A stretch of DNA of 10,361 bases from UBA4738 sp002413305 (GCA_036847185.1 DAIUAM010000073.1:1-10361), one strand, 5' to 3'; shown: positions 1-6,054, counted from the stretch's first letter. The notes: generated by a model not told the origin, from the letters alone. A program made the numbers and translations.

Positions 1-211
1 GGAGGGCCTGCCGCTCGTCGTCTTTGTCGAACGCCGCAAGGATCTGGTCGAGCACTTGGGGAACGTGCTCCGCGACGGGAAGGCCACCGTTGGCCATCTC
101 TGCCGCCTTGCTGTGCCAGTAGCACCGCCCCGAAGCGATGGGCCAGCCCGGACCTGCCGGCTCGCCATGGGACCACTGGAACGCCTCGGGGCACCCGCAC
201 GTCGCTTTCAT
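1..211 (-). CDS. Cys/His-rich hypothetical protein (C-terminus outside window)
   Basis: The reading frame opens at ATG 211-209 and runs off the left edge; 70 codons are visible. The ATG overlaps the TGA of the preceding SWIM gene (ATGA), so the two are probably translationally coupled. The visible N-terminus has C5, C7, H15, C30 and H33 (pattern CxC...C..H, with GRCYWHS around the last pair), which suggests a zinc site. From about residue 45 the chain becomes a charged helical stretch (VPQVLDQILAAFDKDDE). I do not recognise the family. Small Cys/His proteins of this sort are common in actinobacterial phages and integrative elements, which fits the neighbours, but no function should be assigned. 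The third-position GC bias and the coupling support a real gene. Confidence 0.6.
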   Translation of the reverse strand, partial: MKATCGCPEAFQWSHGEPAGPGWPIASGRCYWHSKAAEMANGGLPVAEHVPQVLDQILAAFDKDDERQAL

Positions 212-441
212 GCTCCCGCCTTGGTCGGGGCCACGGTGACGAGACGGAGGGCGACGAGGTGCGAGCAGTTCGCCGAGAGCGCGGGACAGGTGCAGTACCA
301 GTGCCCGCCCATATAGCCCGCCCGGTGCCAGGCCCCATCGCCTCGGACGACGGCGGCGACCCCATCGACCCCGACGTGGCGCAGGGTTAGGCGGCCTTCG
401 GTGAGGTAGCGGCGACCCTTGACCTCTGCCGACTCGCGCAT
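208..441 (-). CDS. SWIM zinc-finger mini-protein
   Basis: This 77-residue protein is built almost entirely around a SWIM-type zinc finger. The motif is C50-x-C52-x6-C59-x-H61 in the context HWYCTCPALSANCSHLVAL, the CxCx(n)CxH signature of SWIM domains. Residues 10-48 look like a short beta-rich lead-in (RYLTEGRLTLRHVG, AAVVRGDGAWHRAGY), as often precedes SWIM fingers. SWIM domains occur in SWI2/SNF2 ATPases, MuDR transposases and Sws1/Shu2-type recombination proteins, where they bind DNA or protein. Here the finger stands alone, as in small phage and element proteins, so the role is inferred to be nucleic-acid binding. Its stop overlaps the ATG of the next gene (ATGA). The start ATG 441-439 has only a weak ribosome-binding site, and the gene is divergent from the zinc-ribbon gene at 504. 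Confidence 0.75.
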   Translation of the reverse strand: MRESAEVKGRRYLTEGRLTLRHVGVDGVAAVVRGDGAWHRAGYMGGHWYCTCPALSANCSHLVALRLVTVAPTKAGA

Positions 442-503
442 CAGGTCGCCGTTCCCGTTCTACAGTGGCGGAGTAGCGAAGTTCGTTGAGGGCTGAGGTG
501 CCG

Positions 504-842
504 ATGCGAGCCGCCCAGATGAGCGTGCTGAGGTCGCTGGAGCTGGAGCTGGGCGACCGCGTCCTCGCCGGCATCCTCGAAGAGGCCGTCGACACGTCCC
601 AGGCGTCTGAGGCGCTGTTCGACCGGTGCGTCGCCGCCGTGCGGCGGGCAGGCCGGAAGCCCACGCGGTACCCCAAGACGAGGAGCCGGCCGACCGAGTG
701 CCCACGGGGCCATCCGTTCGACGAGGCCAACACGCGTACCCGCCCCAACGGGACCCGATACTGCAAGACGTGCGCGGCCGAGAACAAGCGGCGGAGGAGG
801 GCGGCGAGTCGTCAGCCCCCGCGCGGCGACCTCGCGAGCTGA
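504..842 (+). CDS. zinc-ribbon protein resembling the zinc module of phage HNH proteins
   Basis: The protein has 112 residues if started at ATG 504. TTG 486 or GTG 498 would extend it; GAGGG at 488-492 could serve GTG 498 or ATG 504. The N-terminal half (about 1-50) is predicted helical. After a basic linker (RKPTRYPKTRSRPT) comes C66-PRG-H70 ... NGTRY-C87-KT-C90, a CxxxH-x16-CxxC ribbon. This pattern (C..GH....NT.....G.R.C..C) is familiar from the zinc-binding segment of actinophage HNH homing endonucleases. However, no HNH catalytic triad is present, so I would not call it a nuclease. The C-terminus is strongly basic (NKRRRRAASRQPPR), fitting DNA or RNA binding. It is the only plus-strand gene left of the integrase module and converges on the helicase gene, with 20 bp between the two ends. 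Confidence 0.65.
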   Translation: MRAAQMSVLRSLELELGDRVLAGILEEAVDTSQASEALFDRCVAAVRRAGRKPTRYPKTRSRPTECPRGHPFDEANTRTRPNGTRYCKTCAAENKRRRRAASRQPPRGDLAS

Positions 843-862
843 AGAGACCATCGCGGCGGGAA

Positions 863-2650
863 TCACCCCACCACCTCCAGGAAAGGCTCGATCTTCGCGG
901 CCGTCCAGGCGTGGCCTCCGGGGTCCTTGAGGTCCCAGGCGTTCAAGGCGCGGGCGATCTGGTGGGCGTTGTTCCCGCGGCGGGATAGCCGGTCGATCTC
1001 GGTGGCGATGTCGGTGGCCTTGCCGTCCTCCGGTGGGTCCGCGTTCTCAGTCTGGGGATACAGTGCAGAAGACCCCGGCCCATCCCGGCCCACGGCCCCT
1101 GACCTGCGGTTTTCCGACTGGCCACCCGGGACCGGACCCCGGCCCAGATCGGGGTGGGCCGGGATGGGCCGGGATGTTTCCCATTGTTTGTCCAGTATTT
1201 CGGGACCCGCGAGCGTGATCCCTTGAACGACACGATCACGCCCCGCGCCGGCCCGATGACGGCGCAGGGTGAGGCCGGGCACGGCTGCCCGGAGGTCCCG
1301 CATCATCACCGCCTTCGTCCCCGCCTTGTCCCGGCCCTCGTCGTGGCACCAGTCCTTCCACGCCTCGAACAGGGTGTCCTTGTCCACCTCCAGCGCCGCC
1401 CCCACCTGGCACCGGTCACGCACGAACGCACCGACGGGCGAGGACAGGTCTTCGAGCTGGCGCATCGCCGCCCGCGTTGATTGGGGCGGCTCGAAGTAAC
1501 CCCGGAGCATCAGCCGGTCCAGGCCATCGAGCGCCCAGTTGAAGATCCCCGTGGCCCCGTCCAGCAGTTCGGAGGTCAGGGCGGGGTCCTCGCGGCCGTA
1601 GAACGTCTTGGTGAGGAGCAGGATCACGAACCGGCTGGCCAGGGCTCCGGACGAGTCTGTGAACCGCGGGAGTTCGTTGGTGAGGACCACGAATCTCGTG
1701 GGGAGGCGTCCCGTCCAAGGGTCCCGGTACTTCCTGTCGATGGTGATCGAGTCCTCGCCGCTGATCGAGAGCAGGCGTTCCACCGCGATCGTCCCGTCAG
1801 CCCGGGACCCCAACCGGGCGTCGGAGATCAGGGCCAGGGGCTTGCCGATCAGGGGCGACAGGCCGAAGTTCGTGGTGAGTCCGGCCAGGGTGGGAGCGGC
1901 GACGTTGTGGGCGCCCAGGAGCCCGGTCAGCACCCGGCCGATGGTCCCCTTCCCTGATCGCTTCGGCCCGACGATCATCGTGATCTTCTGCAGCGAGGTC
2001 CCGCCGGCCAGGACGTAGCCCATGAGCTCGGCCACGCACCGCTTCGATTCCTCGTCCTCGTCCCACAGCTCATCGAGGAACCGCATCCACCGGGCCGGCG
2101 GGGACGCCGCAGGGTCGAAGTCGAACGGCAGGACGTGCGGCGAGAAGTAGGTGGGCGTGTGGGGGATCAGCTCCCGGGTCGGAACGTGGAGCAGCCCGTT
2201 TCGCACCGGGACCACCTGCTCGGCCGGCCACGTCGCATCGGTCAGCCACAAGGGCGGCGTCTCCGATGCGTCCAGGTGGGTCAGGGCCTTCAGCGCGTCG
2301 ATGAGGTCGGCCATCTTGTGGCGGGTCGGTGCGAAGTCCACCAGCTCGTCGAGCGTCTCGCCGGCCTTCTTCCAATACTTCGCCGGCTTGAGCCACCGGT
2401 AAAGGTCCGACATCAGCCGCCGGTCTTCCGCCTCCGGCCAGGACGACCCGGTGTAGCGGTGGAAGGTGTTGCGGTGGTGCCGGATCAGGACCTCCGTGCC
2501 GGCCGTGTGGTGGTCCGTCAGGAACCTTTCGACCACGGCCAGCGGATTCGACGGTGGAGGAACGATCAGCTCGGGCGGATCACCACCACCGACCCGGGAC
2601 TCGTCGGGAACTGCCCGGAGGTGGGCCAAGAACTTCTCGCCCTCGGTCAC
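863..2650 (-). CDS. P4/D5-family SF3 primase-helicase (replication initiator)
   Basis: This 595-residue protein has the layout of phage/plasmid D5/P4-type helicases. Residues 35-215 are the D5_N-like region (VRNGLLHVPTREL). The SF3 ATPase spans about 218-350, with Walker A GPKRSGKGT at 228-236, a Walker B-like LALISDAR with D277, motif C in VVLTNELPRF (N325), and an arginine-finger candidate R340 in ALASRFVIL. A winged-helix-like segment follows (WKDWCHDEGR, 431-460), then a low-complexity linker of about 485-545. A C-terminal HTH-like tail (IARALNAWDLKDPGGHAWTA) resembles the recombinase-associated fold. No N-terminal primase-polymerase domain is present, so this chain alone is probably the helicase. 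By family it should unwind the element's origin in the cytoplasm. GTG 2650 overlaps the previous stop (GTGA); GTG 2653, 7 nt after GGAGGAGG (2661-2668), is an equally good start. The linker coding sequence contains an iteron-like repeat cluster. Confidence 0.9.
   Translation of the reverse strand: MTEGEKFLAHLRAVPDESRVGGGDPPELIVPPPSNPLAVVERFLTDHHTAGTEVLIRHHRNTFHRYTGSSWPEAEDRRLMSDLYRWLKPAKYWKKAGETLDELVDFAPTRHKMADLIDALKALTHLDASETPPLWLTDATWPAEQVVPVRNGLLHVPTRELIPHTPTYFSPHVLPFDFDPAASPPARWMRFLDELWDEDEESKRCVAELMGYVLAGGTSLQKITMIVGPKRSGKGTIGRVLTGLLGAHNVAAPTLAGLTTNFGLSPLIGKPLALISDARLGSRADGTIAVERLLSISGEDSITIDRKYRDPWTGRLPTRFVVLTNELPRFTDSSGALASRFVILLLTKTFYGREDPALTSELLDGATGIFNWALDGLDRLMLRGYFEPPQSTRAAMRQLEDLSSPVGAFVRDRCQVGAALEVDKDTLFEAWKDWCHDEGRDKAGTKAVMMRDLRAAVPGLTLRRHRAGAGRDRVVQGITLAGPEILDKQWETSRPIPAHPDLGRGPVPGGQSENRRSGAVGRDGPGSSALYPQTENADPPEDGKATDIATEIDRLSRRGNNAHQIARALNAWDLKDPGGHAWTAAKIEPFLEVVG
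1074..1173. repeat. iteron-like cluster with 20-bp inverted repeat; candidate origin
   Basis: Five copies of one 9-mer lie in 100 bp. CCCGGCCCA occurs at 1074-1082, 1084-1092 and 1138-1146, and its reverse complement TGGGCCGGG at 1155-1163 and 1165-1173. The copies within each outer pair are 10 bp apart, one helical turn. The outer pairs form a perfect inverted repeat with 20-bp arms, 1074-1093 and 1154-1173, around a 60-bp centre. The cluster lies in the coding sequence for the helicase linker (about residues 493-526). The right arm runs directly into an AT-rich stretch (1174-1201, about 64% A+T), which is unusual in this GC-rich window and could act as an unwinding element. Reading this as the element's replication origin is an inference. 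Confidence 0.6.
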
Positions 2651-3060
2651 CACGAGGCCACCTCCTCCCACCGTGCGCGGGCGGCTCGGGCGGTCTCGTC
2701 CCGGGCGCGCAGGCGTTCCAGGGCCTTATCCGTGGTGGCCGTCCCCTTCCGCGACCGGCTCGTCCGGCCGACGAAGGCGAAGAACAGCGCGGGCGGATGG
2801 TGCGCGAACCCCACCCGTGCCTCGGCCACCGGCCCGACCATCGCGCCGAACTCGGCCAGGAACCCGACGACCAGGGCGGCGGGATCTGCTTCGGAATGGC
2901 CGGCGAGGGTCCGGGCCACCTCCCCGGGCAGCCCGTGGAACGCCGCAGACTCAGGTACCAGGATCGGGTCCTCCAGCACCATCGTGGAGGGACGCACCGG
3001 GAGGTCGCGGGTGACCTTCTCGACCTGCACCACGTCTCGCAGGAAGTCATCCCCGGGCAT
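2647..3060 (-). CDS. truncated-looking N-terminal half of a plasmid/phage ATPase-type protein
   Basis: The protein has 137 residues, starting at ATG 3060-3058, which overlaps the stop of the upstream gene (TGATG). Residues 37-107 (FHGLPGEVAR, EADPAALVVGFLAEFG, FFAFVGRTSRSRKGT) resemble the segment that leads into and includes the P-loop of DUF3987-like / primase-associated AAA proteins of actinobacterial plasmids and phages. In those, a stretch like 'GE...EADP.ALL..FL..FG' precedes a VG-T-S--RKGT loop. Here GRTSRSRKGT sits at 98-107, but only 30 mostly Arg/Ala/Glu helical residues follow. The rest of the ATPase, including Walker B and the sensor, is absent. The next gene is a complete SF3 helicase, so this may be a partner or loader subunit of it, or a relic of an ancestral fusion. 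Its stop overlaps the helicase start (GTGA). The family link comes from motif resemblance only. Confidence 0.7.
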   Translation of the reverse strand: MPGDDFLRDVVQVEKVTRDLPVRPSTMVLEDPILVPESAAFHGLPGEVARTLAGHSEADPAALVVGFLAEFGAMVGPVAEARVGFAHHPPALFFAFVGRTSRSRKGTATTDKALERLRARDETARAARARWEEVASW

Positions 3061-3572
3061 CAGGCCACCTCCTCGAAGACGGTGCAGAAGCGGATGGCCT
3101 CGCGCTCGGCCTCGCGGTGACGAGCTTCGAGACGGTCGATCAGGGCCGGGCTGGGGACGTCTCGCCGGCAGGCCGGGCAGAGCAGGTAGCCGGCATGGTG
3201 GAGCTGGCGAAGGGCCTGCCACGAGGTCGGCGCCGGGCCCGGCGGTTCGGGTCGACGGAGCTCGTACACGATGGAGGCCAACGCCATCTGCGGGAGCTGG
3301 GCCCGGGCGGCCTGGCGGGCGAGTCCATCGAGGAGCCGAGCCTCGTCATTGGCTTCGAGGTTGGCTTCGAGGGTGGCCACGACGGCGCTCTGGATCCGGC
3401 GAACTTCGAGGATGCATGACGGCATGCCGCGTTCTTCGGGAAGCGGTGCAGCGTCAAGGATGGCGGCGACACGCCGGGCCGACGTGGCGGTAGAATCCAG
3501 GTGATCATCTGGGCGGTGATCATCTTCTGGGCTCCTGGGAAACCGGGGGCTCAGTCTTGTCCCGGGGGTCAT
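3060..3572 (-). CDS. hypothetical protein with a CPAC knuckle
   Basis: The protein has 170 residues, starting at ATG 3572-3570, which overlaps the excisionase stop (ATGA). The start is chosen for this overlap; no strong ribosome-binding site is needed if the genes are coupled. Residues 1-30 are low-complexity and acidic/histidine-rich and contain a short duplicated unit (DDHRPDDHL, from a 15-bp repeat at 3500-3525). Residues 33-110 are predicted mainly helical (VRRIQSAVVATLEANLEAN, QMALASIVYELRR). A C-terminal LCPACRRDVP (131-140) gives one CxxC pair, followed by a charged helix (IDRLEARHREAEREAIRFC) in which C163 might complete a metal site. I do not recognise the family. Its place between excisionase and replication genes suggests an accessory role in element replication or excision. 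Confidence 0.7.
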   Translation of the reverse strand: MTPGTRLSPRFPRSPEDDHRPDDHLDSTATSARRVAAILDAAPLPEERGMPSCILEVRRIQSAVVATLEANLEANDEARLLDGLARQAARAQLPQMALASIVYELRRPEPPGPAPTSWQALRQLHHAGYLLCPACRRDVPSPALIDRLEARHREAEREAIRFCTVFEEVA

Positions 3573-3799
3573 GGTCCACCGCGAGCGACGGGGCGGAGCC
3601 GGCCGCCGGCCTCTGCCTGACGGGCGAGCTCGCGGTCGATGAACTCGGCCAGCCGGTCCCGCGGGACTTTCAGCGAACGTCCGACGTGCAGAGCCGGCAA
3701 GCGGCCTTCGGCAATCGCTTCGTACAGGCGGTCGCGGGGGTAGCCGAGCTGCTCGGCAGCCTGGCGCACCGACACGAGCAGCGGCAGGGCCGCGGTCAT
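3569..3799 (-). CDS. excisionase-like HTH protein (MerR-fold, HTH_17 type)
   Basis: The protein has 76 residues. Residues 9-60 match the helix-turn-helix/wing pattern of excisionase-family DNA-binding proteins: VSVRQAAEQLGYPRDRLYEAIAEG, then LPALHVGRSLKVPRDRLAEFI. The pattern is 'S..eAAe.Lg.....y..i..G.lpa.rvGr..ri.r..l..fi'. Such proteins (Xis, AlpA relatives) bend attachment-site DNA and tip tyrosine integrases toward excision; some also act as transcriptional regulators. The ATG at 3799-3797 overlaps the stop of the XRE gene (ATGA) and the stop overlaps the next ATG. It is therefore produced together with the repressor and replication genes, divergent from the integrase. Excision with the integrase at 4894 is the likely job. 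A plain regulator is possible, since sequence alone does not separate the two. Confidence 0.85.
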   Translation of the reverse strand: MTAALPLLVSVRQAAEQLGYPRDRLYEAIAEGRLPALHVGRSLKVPRDRLAEFIDRELARQAEAGGRLRPVARGGP

Positions 3800-4032
3800 C
3801 GGCTCGCCTCCTCAAGACGCCGGAGGAGCCGCAGGTACGGCCCCGCGTGCTTTGCGTCGGGGTTTCTGCTGCCTCGCTCCCAGTGGACGACTGCCATCCG
3901 GCTCACCCCGAGAGCTGCCGCGACCTCCGAGGCAGAGGCACCGGCGGCCTCTCGGATCAACCGCCTTCGAGCCGGTGAGGGGAGCTGCCGCCTCGTTCGC
4001 ACCCTGCGCAGTATCTGCTCGGTCGCGGTCAT
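3796..4032 (-). CDS. XRE-family HTH regulator, candidate element repressor
   Basis: The protein has 78 residues with one XRE/Cro-type HTH. Residues 34-54 read ASEVAAALGVSRMAVVHWERG, where the second helix and the 'W.RG.R.P' turn are diagnostic, followed by HAGPYLRLLRRLEE. Residues 1-25 are basic (RRVRTRRQLPSPARRRLIREAAG). It is the first gene of a five-gene operon read leftwards and faces the integrase module across a 133-bp control region. By analogy with immunity repressors of integrative elements it probably controls one or both divergent promoters. The ATG 4032-4030 has no Shine-Dalgarno. A TATGCC -10-like box at 4050-4045 would put the transcript start only about 6 nt upstream, suggesting a very short leader. 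Repressor versus activator cannot be decided here. Confidence 0.85.
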   Translation of the reverse strand: MTATEQILRRVRTRRQLPSPARRRLIREAAGASASEVAAALGVSRMAVVHWERGSRNPDAKHAGPYLRLLRRLEEASR

Positions 4033-4165
4033 GTTTCAAAGCTTGGCATAGCGTTGCCGAGTGCGACAACATTTGTTGCGGGCGCTCGGCGAATCAACGC
4101 TTTTTCTTTCGATGGTCCGCGAACCGTTGACACAATGTCGCGAATGGGTTTACGCTTCGCCTGGC
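4033..4165. promoter_or_regulatory. divergent control region between repressor and integrase operons
   Basis: This is the only sizeable non-coding gap within the element part and is clearly more AT-rich than its flanks (for example GCTTTTTCTTTC at 4099-4110). It holds the plus-strand promoter at 4127-4156 and, on the minus strand, a TATGCC box (4050-4045) placed for a near-leaderless XRE transcript; I find no good -35 for the latter. Between them lies an imperfect inverted repeat CAACATTTGTTG (4067-4078). Additional GTTGC/GCAAC pentamers (one at 4053-4057) could be repressor half-sites. The operator assignment is inference. Confidence 0.55.
4127..4156 (+). promoter_or_regulatory. promoter of the integrase operon (leaderless)
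   Basis: A perfect -35 TTGACA (4127-4132) is followed 18 bp later by TACGCT (4151-4156), which matches positions 1, 2 and 6 of the -10 consensus. Transcription would start near 4163, and the first in-frame ATG of the downstream gene is at 4166. There is no room for a Shine-Dalgarno, so the message is leaderless or nearly so, a common arrangement in actinobacteria. Confidence 0.6.
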
Positions 4166-4897
4166 ATGACACCCAGGGCAACGACCCGGAAGCAGCACGG
4201 TTCGGCAGACCAGGGCTACCGGCCGGGGCCGCCCCAGTTTCGCGCGCCGCCACCGCCCGACGATTACGATCGCGTGATCTTCGCCTGGGGACCTGGCGCC
4301 GCGATGGCGGGAGCAGTCCTCGGCTTCAGGTGGGTCTCCCCGGCCGGTGATTGGTCGGCCAAGGGCTACTTAGCCGTCGTGAACGAGCGCCTCGTCATTC
4401 GCGACCTGTTGCTAGAGCCGGAGGCTGGCGTGCCGGAAGCGGGCGTGACGAGTTCGGTTCTCCGCAGCATCCCCGTCGGACGATTCCTCGCCGAGGGAAG
4501 GGCAAAGCTCCTCGATATCCCGGACTGGTTCGCTCGCGGTGAGCTTCCCGGCGGTAAGCCTCTCTTCCACGACACCGCCGTTCGCGAGGCGATGGCAGCC
4601 CGGGGCACCGAGGGAAAGGCTGCCGCAGCCAAGCGACGGGGACGCGGAGACGAGTACTACCAGCAAGTCGCGCTCGACTACCTCCGGCTGTCAGGCCGAG
4701 GGATCGGCCGTGGGATCCTCCGGGAGCTTGCAGCGGAGCGCGGTGTTCGGCCGGAGAGGGTTCGTGACGACGTGCACGAAGCCCGGGTGCGGGGCTTTCT
4801 TAGCCCAGGTTCACCGGGGCGTGCCGGGGCCGAGCCCGGCCCCAACCTACCGATGCCACCCAAGCCCGGGCGGCGCAGAGCAAAGGGGAAGCCATGA
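4166..4897 (+). CDS. integrase-associated protein with C-terminal HTH-like region
   Basis: The protein has 243 residues from ATG 4166, chosen because the only good promoter ends just upstream; an earlier ATG (4061) would lie upstream of that promoter. Residues 1-32 are Pro/Arg-rich. Residues 48-140 form a mixed domain (LAVVNERLVIRDLLLEP, VTSSVLRSIPVGRFL). After a basic segment (KAAAAKRRGRGDE), residues of about 158-215 read DEYYQQVALDYLRLSGRG ... ILRELAAERGVRPERVRDDV, then HEARVRGFLSPGSPGRAG. This recalls a recurrent actinobacterial C-terminal module, '..YA.VA..Y......R...VA..LGV....V..WV..AR.RGFL....PGRAG', with an HTH character. It overlaps the integrase start (ATGA), so the two are coupled. 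It is probably a DNA-binding regulator or recombination accessory; the function is not established by the sequence. Confidence 0.75.
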   Translation: MTPRATTRKQHGSADQGYRPGPPQFRAPPPPDDYDRVIFAWGPGAAMAGAVLGFRWVSPAGDWSAKGYLAVVNERLVIRDLLLEPEAGVPEAGVTSSVLRSIPVGRFLAEGRAKLLDIPDWFARGELPGGKPLFHDTAVREAMAARGTEGKAAAAKRRGRGDEYYQQVALDYLRLSGRGIGRGILRELAAERGVRPERVRDDVHEARVRGFLSPGSPGRAGAEPGPNLPMPPKPGRRRAKGKP

Positions 4898-6033
4898 GCG
4901 AGTTGAGGGCCAAGGACTACGTCAGGCCAGGCCGGCGGGGCTACACGACCCGCCTATGGGTCACCGACCCGGACGGGGGCCGGCGTCAGGTCCGCGTGAC
5001 CGCCCCGACGTGGCGGGAGTTTCGCACCGAGCTGAACCGGGTGCGCCGAGACAACGACCTCGGCCTGCTGGCCGATCCGCAGCGGCTCACCGTGAGCGGC
5101 CTCTCGGGGCGATGGCTCACCACCATGGGAAGCCGCATCCGCCCGAGGACCCACGAGCGCTACGCGCAACTTCTCCGGGACCACGTCATCCCGCGGATCG
5201 GCGGGGTGCGCCTCGCGAAGCTCCGGCCCGCGCACGTCCAGGTGGTCATCGACGGGATGGCGGGCGAGGGGATGGCTGCTCGAAGCATCGTCCAGGCCTA
5301 TCGGGTCCTCAGCGAGCTGCTCAAGCAGGGCGTCAAGTGGCAGGTGCTCGCCGTCAATCCCGCCGCCGCCGTGAGTCCGCCCCGCCCGGGCCGCCCGGTC
5401 CTCACCATCCCCGACGCCGCCACTGTGGGCCGGGTCCTGGTGGCCGCCGAGGGCGGCGTCTTCCATGCCCCGCTCGTCCTGGCCGCGTCGACCGGGATGC
5501 GCCGAGGGGAAGTGCTCGGTCTGGCGTGGCGGGACGTCGACCTCGAAGGGGGCCTGGTCCGGGTCAACGCGACCCTGCAGAGGATCGCCGGCGAGCTGGC
5601 GCTGGTGGACCCGAAGACCGATCGGTCACGCCGCACGGTGATGCTTCCGCCCTTCGCTGTCGCGATCCTCAAGGAGCACCGCGCCGAGCAGGCGGAGCGC
5701 CGGCTGCTGGCGGGACCCGGGTGGACCGACCGCGGCCTCGTATTCGATCGGGGCGACGGGCGGCCATTGGATCCGGGCCACTTCTCGCACGTCTTCCACA
5801 GTCTCGCCATTGCAACCGGGTGCCCTGAGGTTCGATTGCACGACCTCCGGCACGCATTCGCGACGACGCTGCTCGCCAGCGGCAGGGTGCACCCGAAGGT
5901 CGTCTCCGAGGCCCTCGGGCACGCCAGCGTCGGCTTCACGATGGACGTCTACGCGAGCGTGCTTCCCTCGATGCAGCAGGCGGCCGCGGAGGCGATGCAG
6001 GAGGCTCTCGGCGGCGTGGTGACCAATCTGTGA
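4894..6033 (+). CDS. int: tyrosine site-specific integrase
   Basis: The protein has 379 residues, the normal length for actinobacterial phage/plasmid integrases. The N-terminal arm-binding region (about 5-50; LRAKDYVRPGRRGYTTRLWV) resembles the AP2-like domain. A SAM-like core-binding domain spans about 65-160 (LSGRWLTTMGSRIRPRTHERY). The catalytic domain of about 168-365 has the full set of residues: R203 in STGMRRGE, K241 in DPKTDRSRR, H316 and R319 in LHDLRHAFATTL, H343 in LGHASVGFT, and the nucleophile Y353 in TMDVYASVLP. It should integrate and, with the excisionase, excise the element at the adjacent tRNA-Leu gene. The ATG at 4894 overlaps the upstream stop and follows AAAGGGGAAG. The gene ends 66 bp before the tRNA, as is usual for tRNA-targeting integrases. 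Confidence 0.95.
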   Translation: MSELRAKDYVRPGRRGYTTRLWVTDPDGGRRQVRVTAPTWREFRTELNRVRRDNDLGLLADPQRLTVSGLSGRWLTTMGSRIRPRTHERYAQLLRDHVIPRIGGVRLAKLRPAHVQVVIDGMAGEGMAARSIVQAYRVLSELLKQGVKWQVLAVNPAAAVSPPRPGRPVLTIPDAATVGRVLVAAEGGVFHAPLVLAASTGMRRGEVLGLAWRDVDLEGGLVRVNATLQRIAGELALVDPKTDRSRRTVMLPPFAVAILKEHRAEQAERRLLAGPGWTDRGLVFDRGDGRPLDPGHFSHVFHSLAIATGCPEVRLHDLRHAFATTLLASGRVHPKVVSEALGHASVGFTMDVYASVLPSMQQAAAEAMQEALGGVVTNL

Positions 6034-6044
6034 CCAATTGGTCA
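6020..6044. repeat. TGACCAAT triplet, candidate integrase/excisionase arm sites
   Basis: TGACCAAT occurs at 6020-6027 and 6031-6038 (11 bp apart, about one helical turn) and inverted as ATTGGTCA at 6037-6044. The last two create the perfect palindrome GACCAATTGGTC (6032-6043). They straddle the integrase stop and lie about 55 bp from the tRNA 3' end, where arm-type sites of tyrosine recombinases are expected. The function is inferred. Confidence 0.5.
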
Positions 6045-6054
6045 ATCCGAGAGG

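Noticed and set aside
504..842. Calling the zinc-ribbon protein an HNH endonuclease
   Set aside because: Only the zinc-ligand portion resembles those proteins; no HNH catalytic residues are present.
1074..1173. Inverted repeat considered as a transcription terminator
   Set aside because: Inside a long coding frame, with a 60-bp loop and no T-tract in the minus-strand direction; the repeated 9-mer with helical spacing fits a binding-site array better.
2135..3493. Plus-strand open frame of 452 codons opposite the helicase and upstream genes
   Set aside because: Arg/Gly/Pro-rich translation with no domain; a shadow of strong GC-biased minus-strand genes that have motifs and tight overlaps.
3500..3525. 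Tandem GGTGATCATCT repeat, considered as an operator or iteron
   Set aside because: Only two copies, in frame, encoding a short Asp/His duplication near the start of the 170-residue protein; no further support.
4539..5828. Plus-strand open frame of 429 codons overlapping the integrase in another frame
   Set aside because: Low-complexity Arg/Pro/Gly translation; the integrase frame has all catalytic residues.
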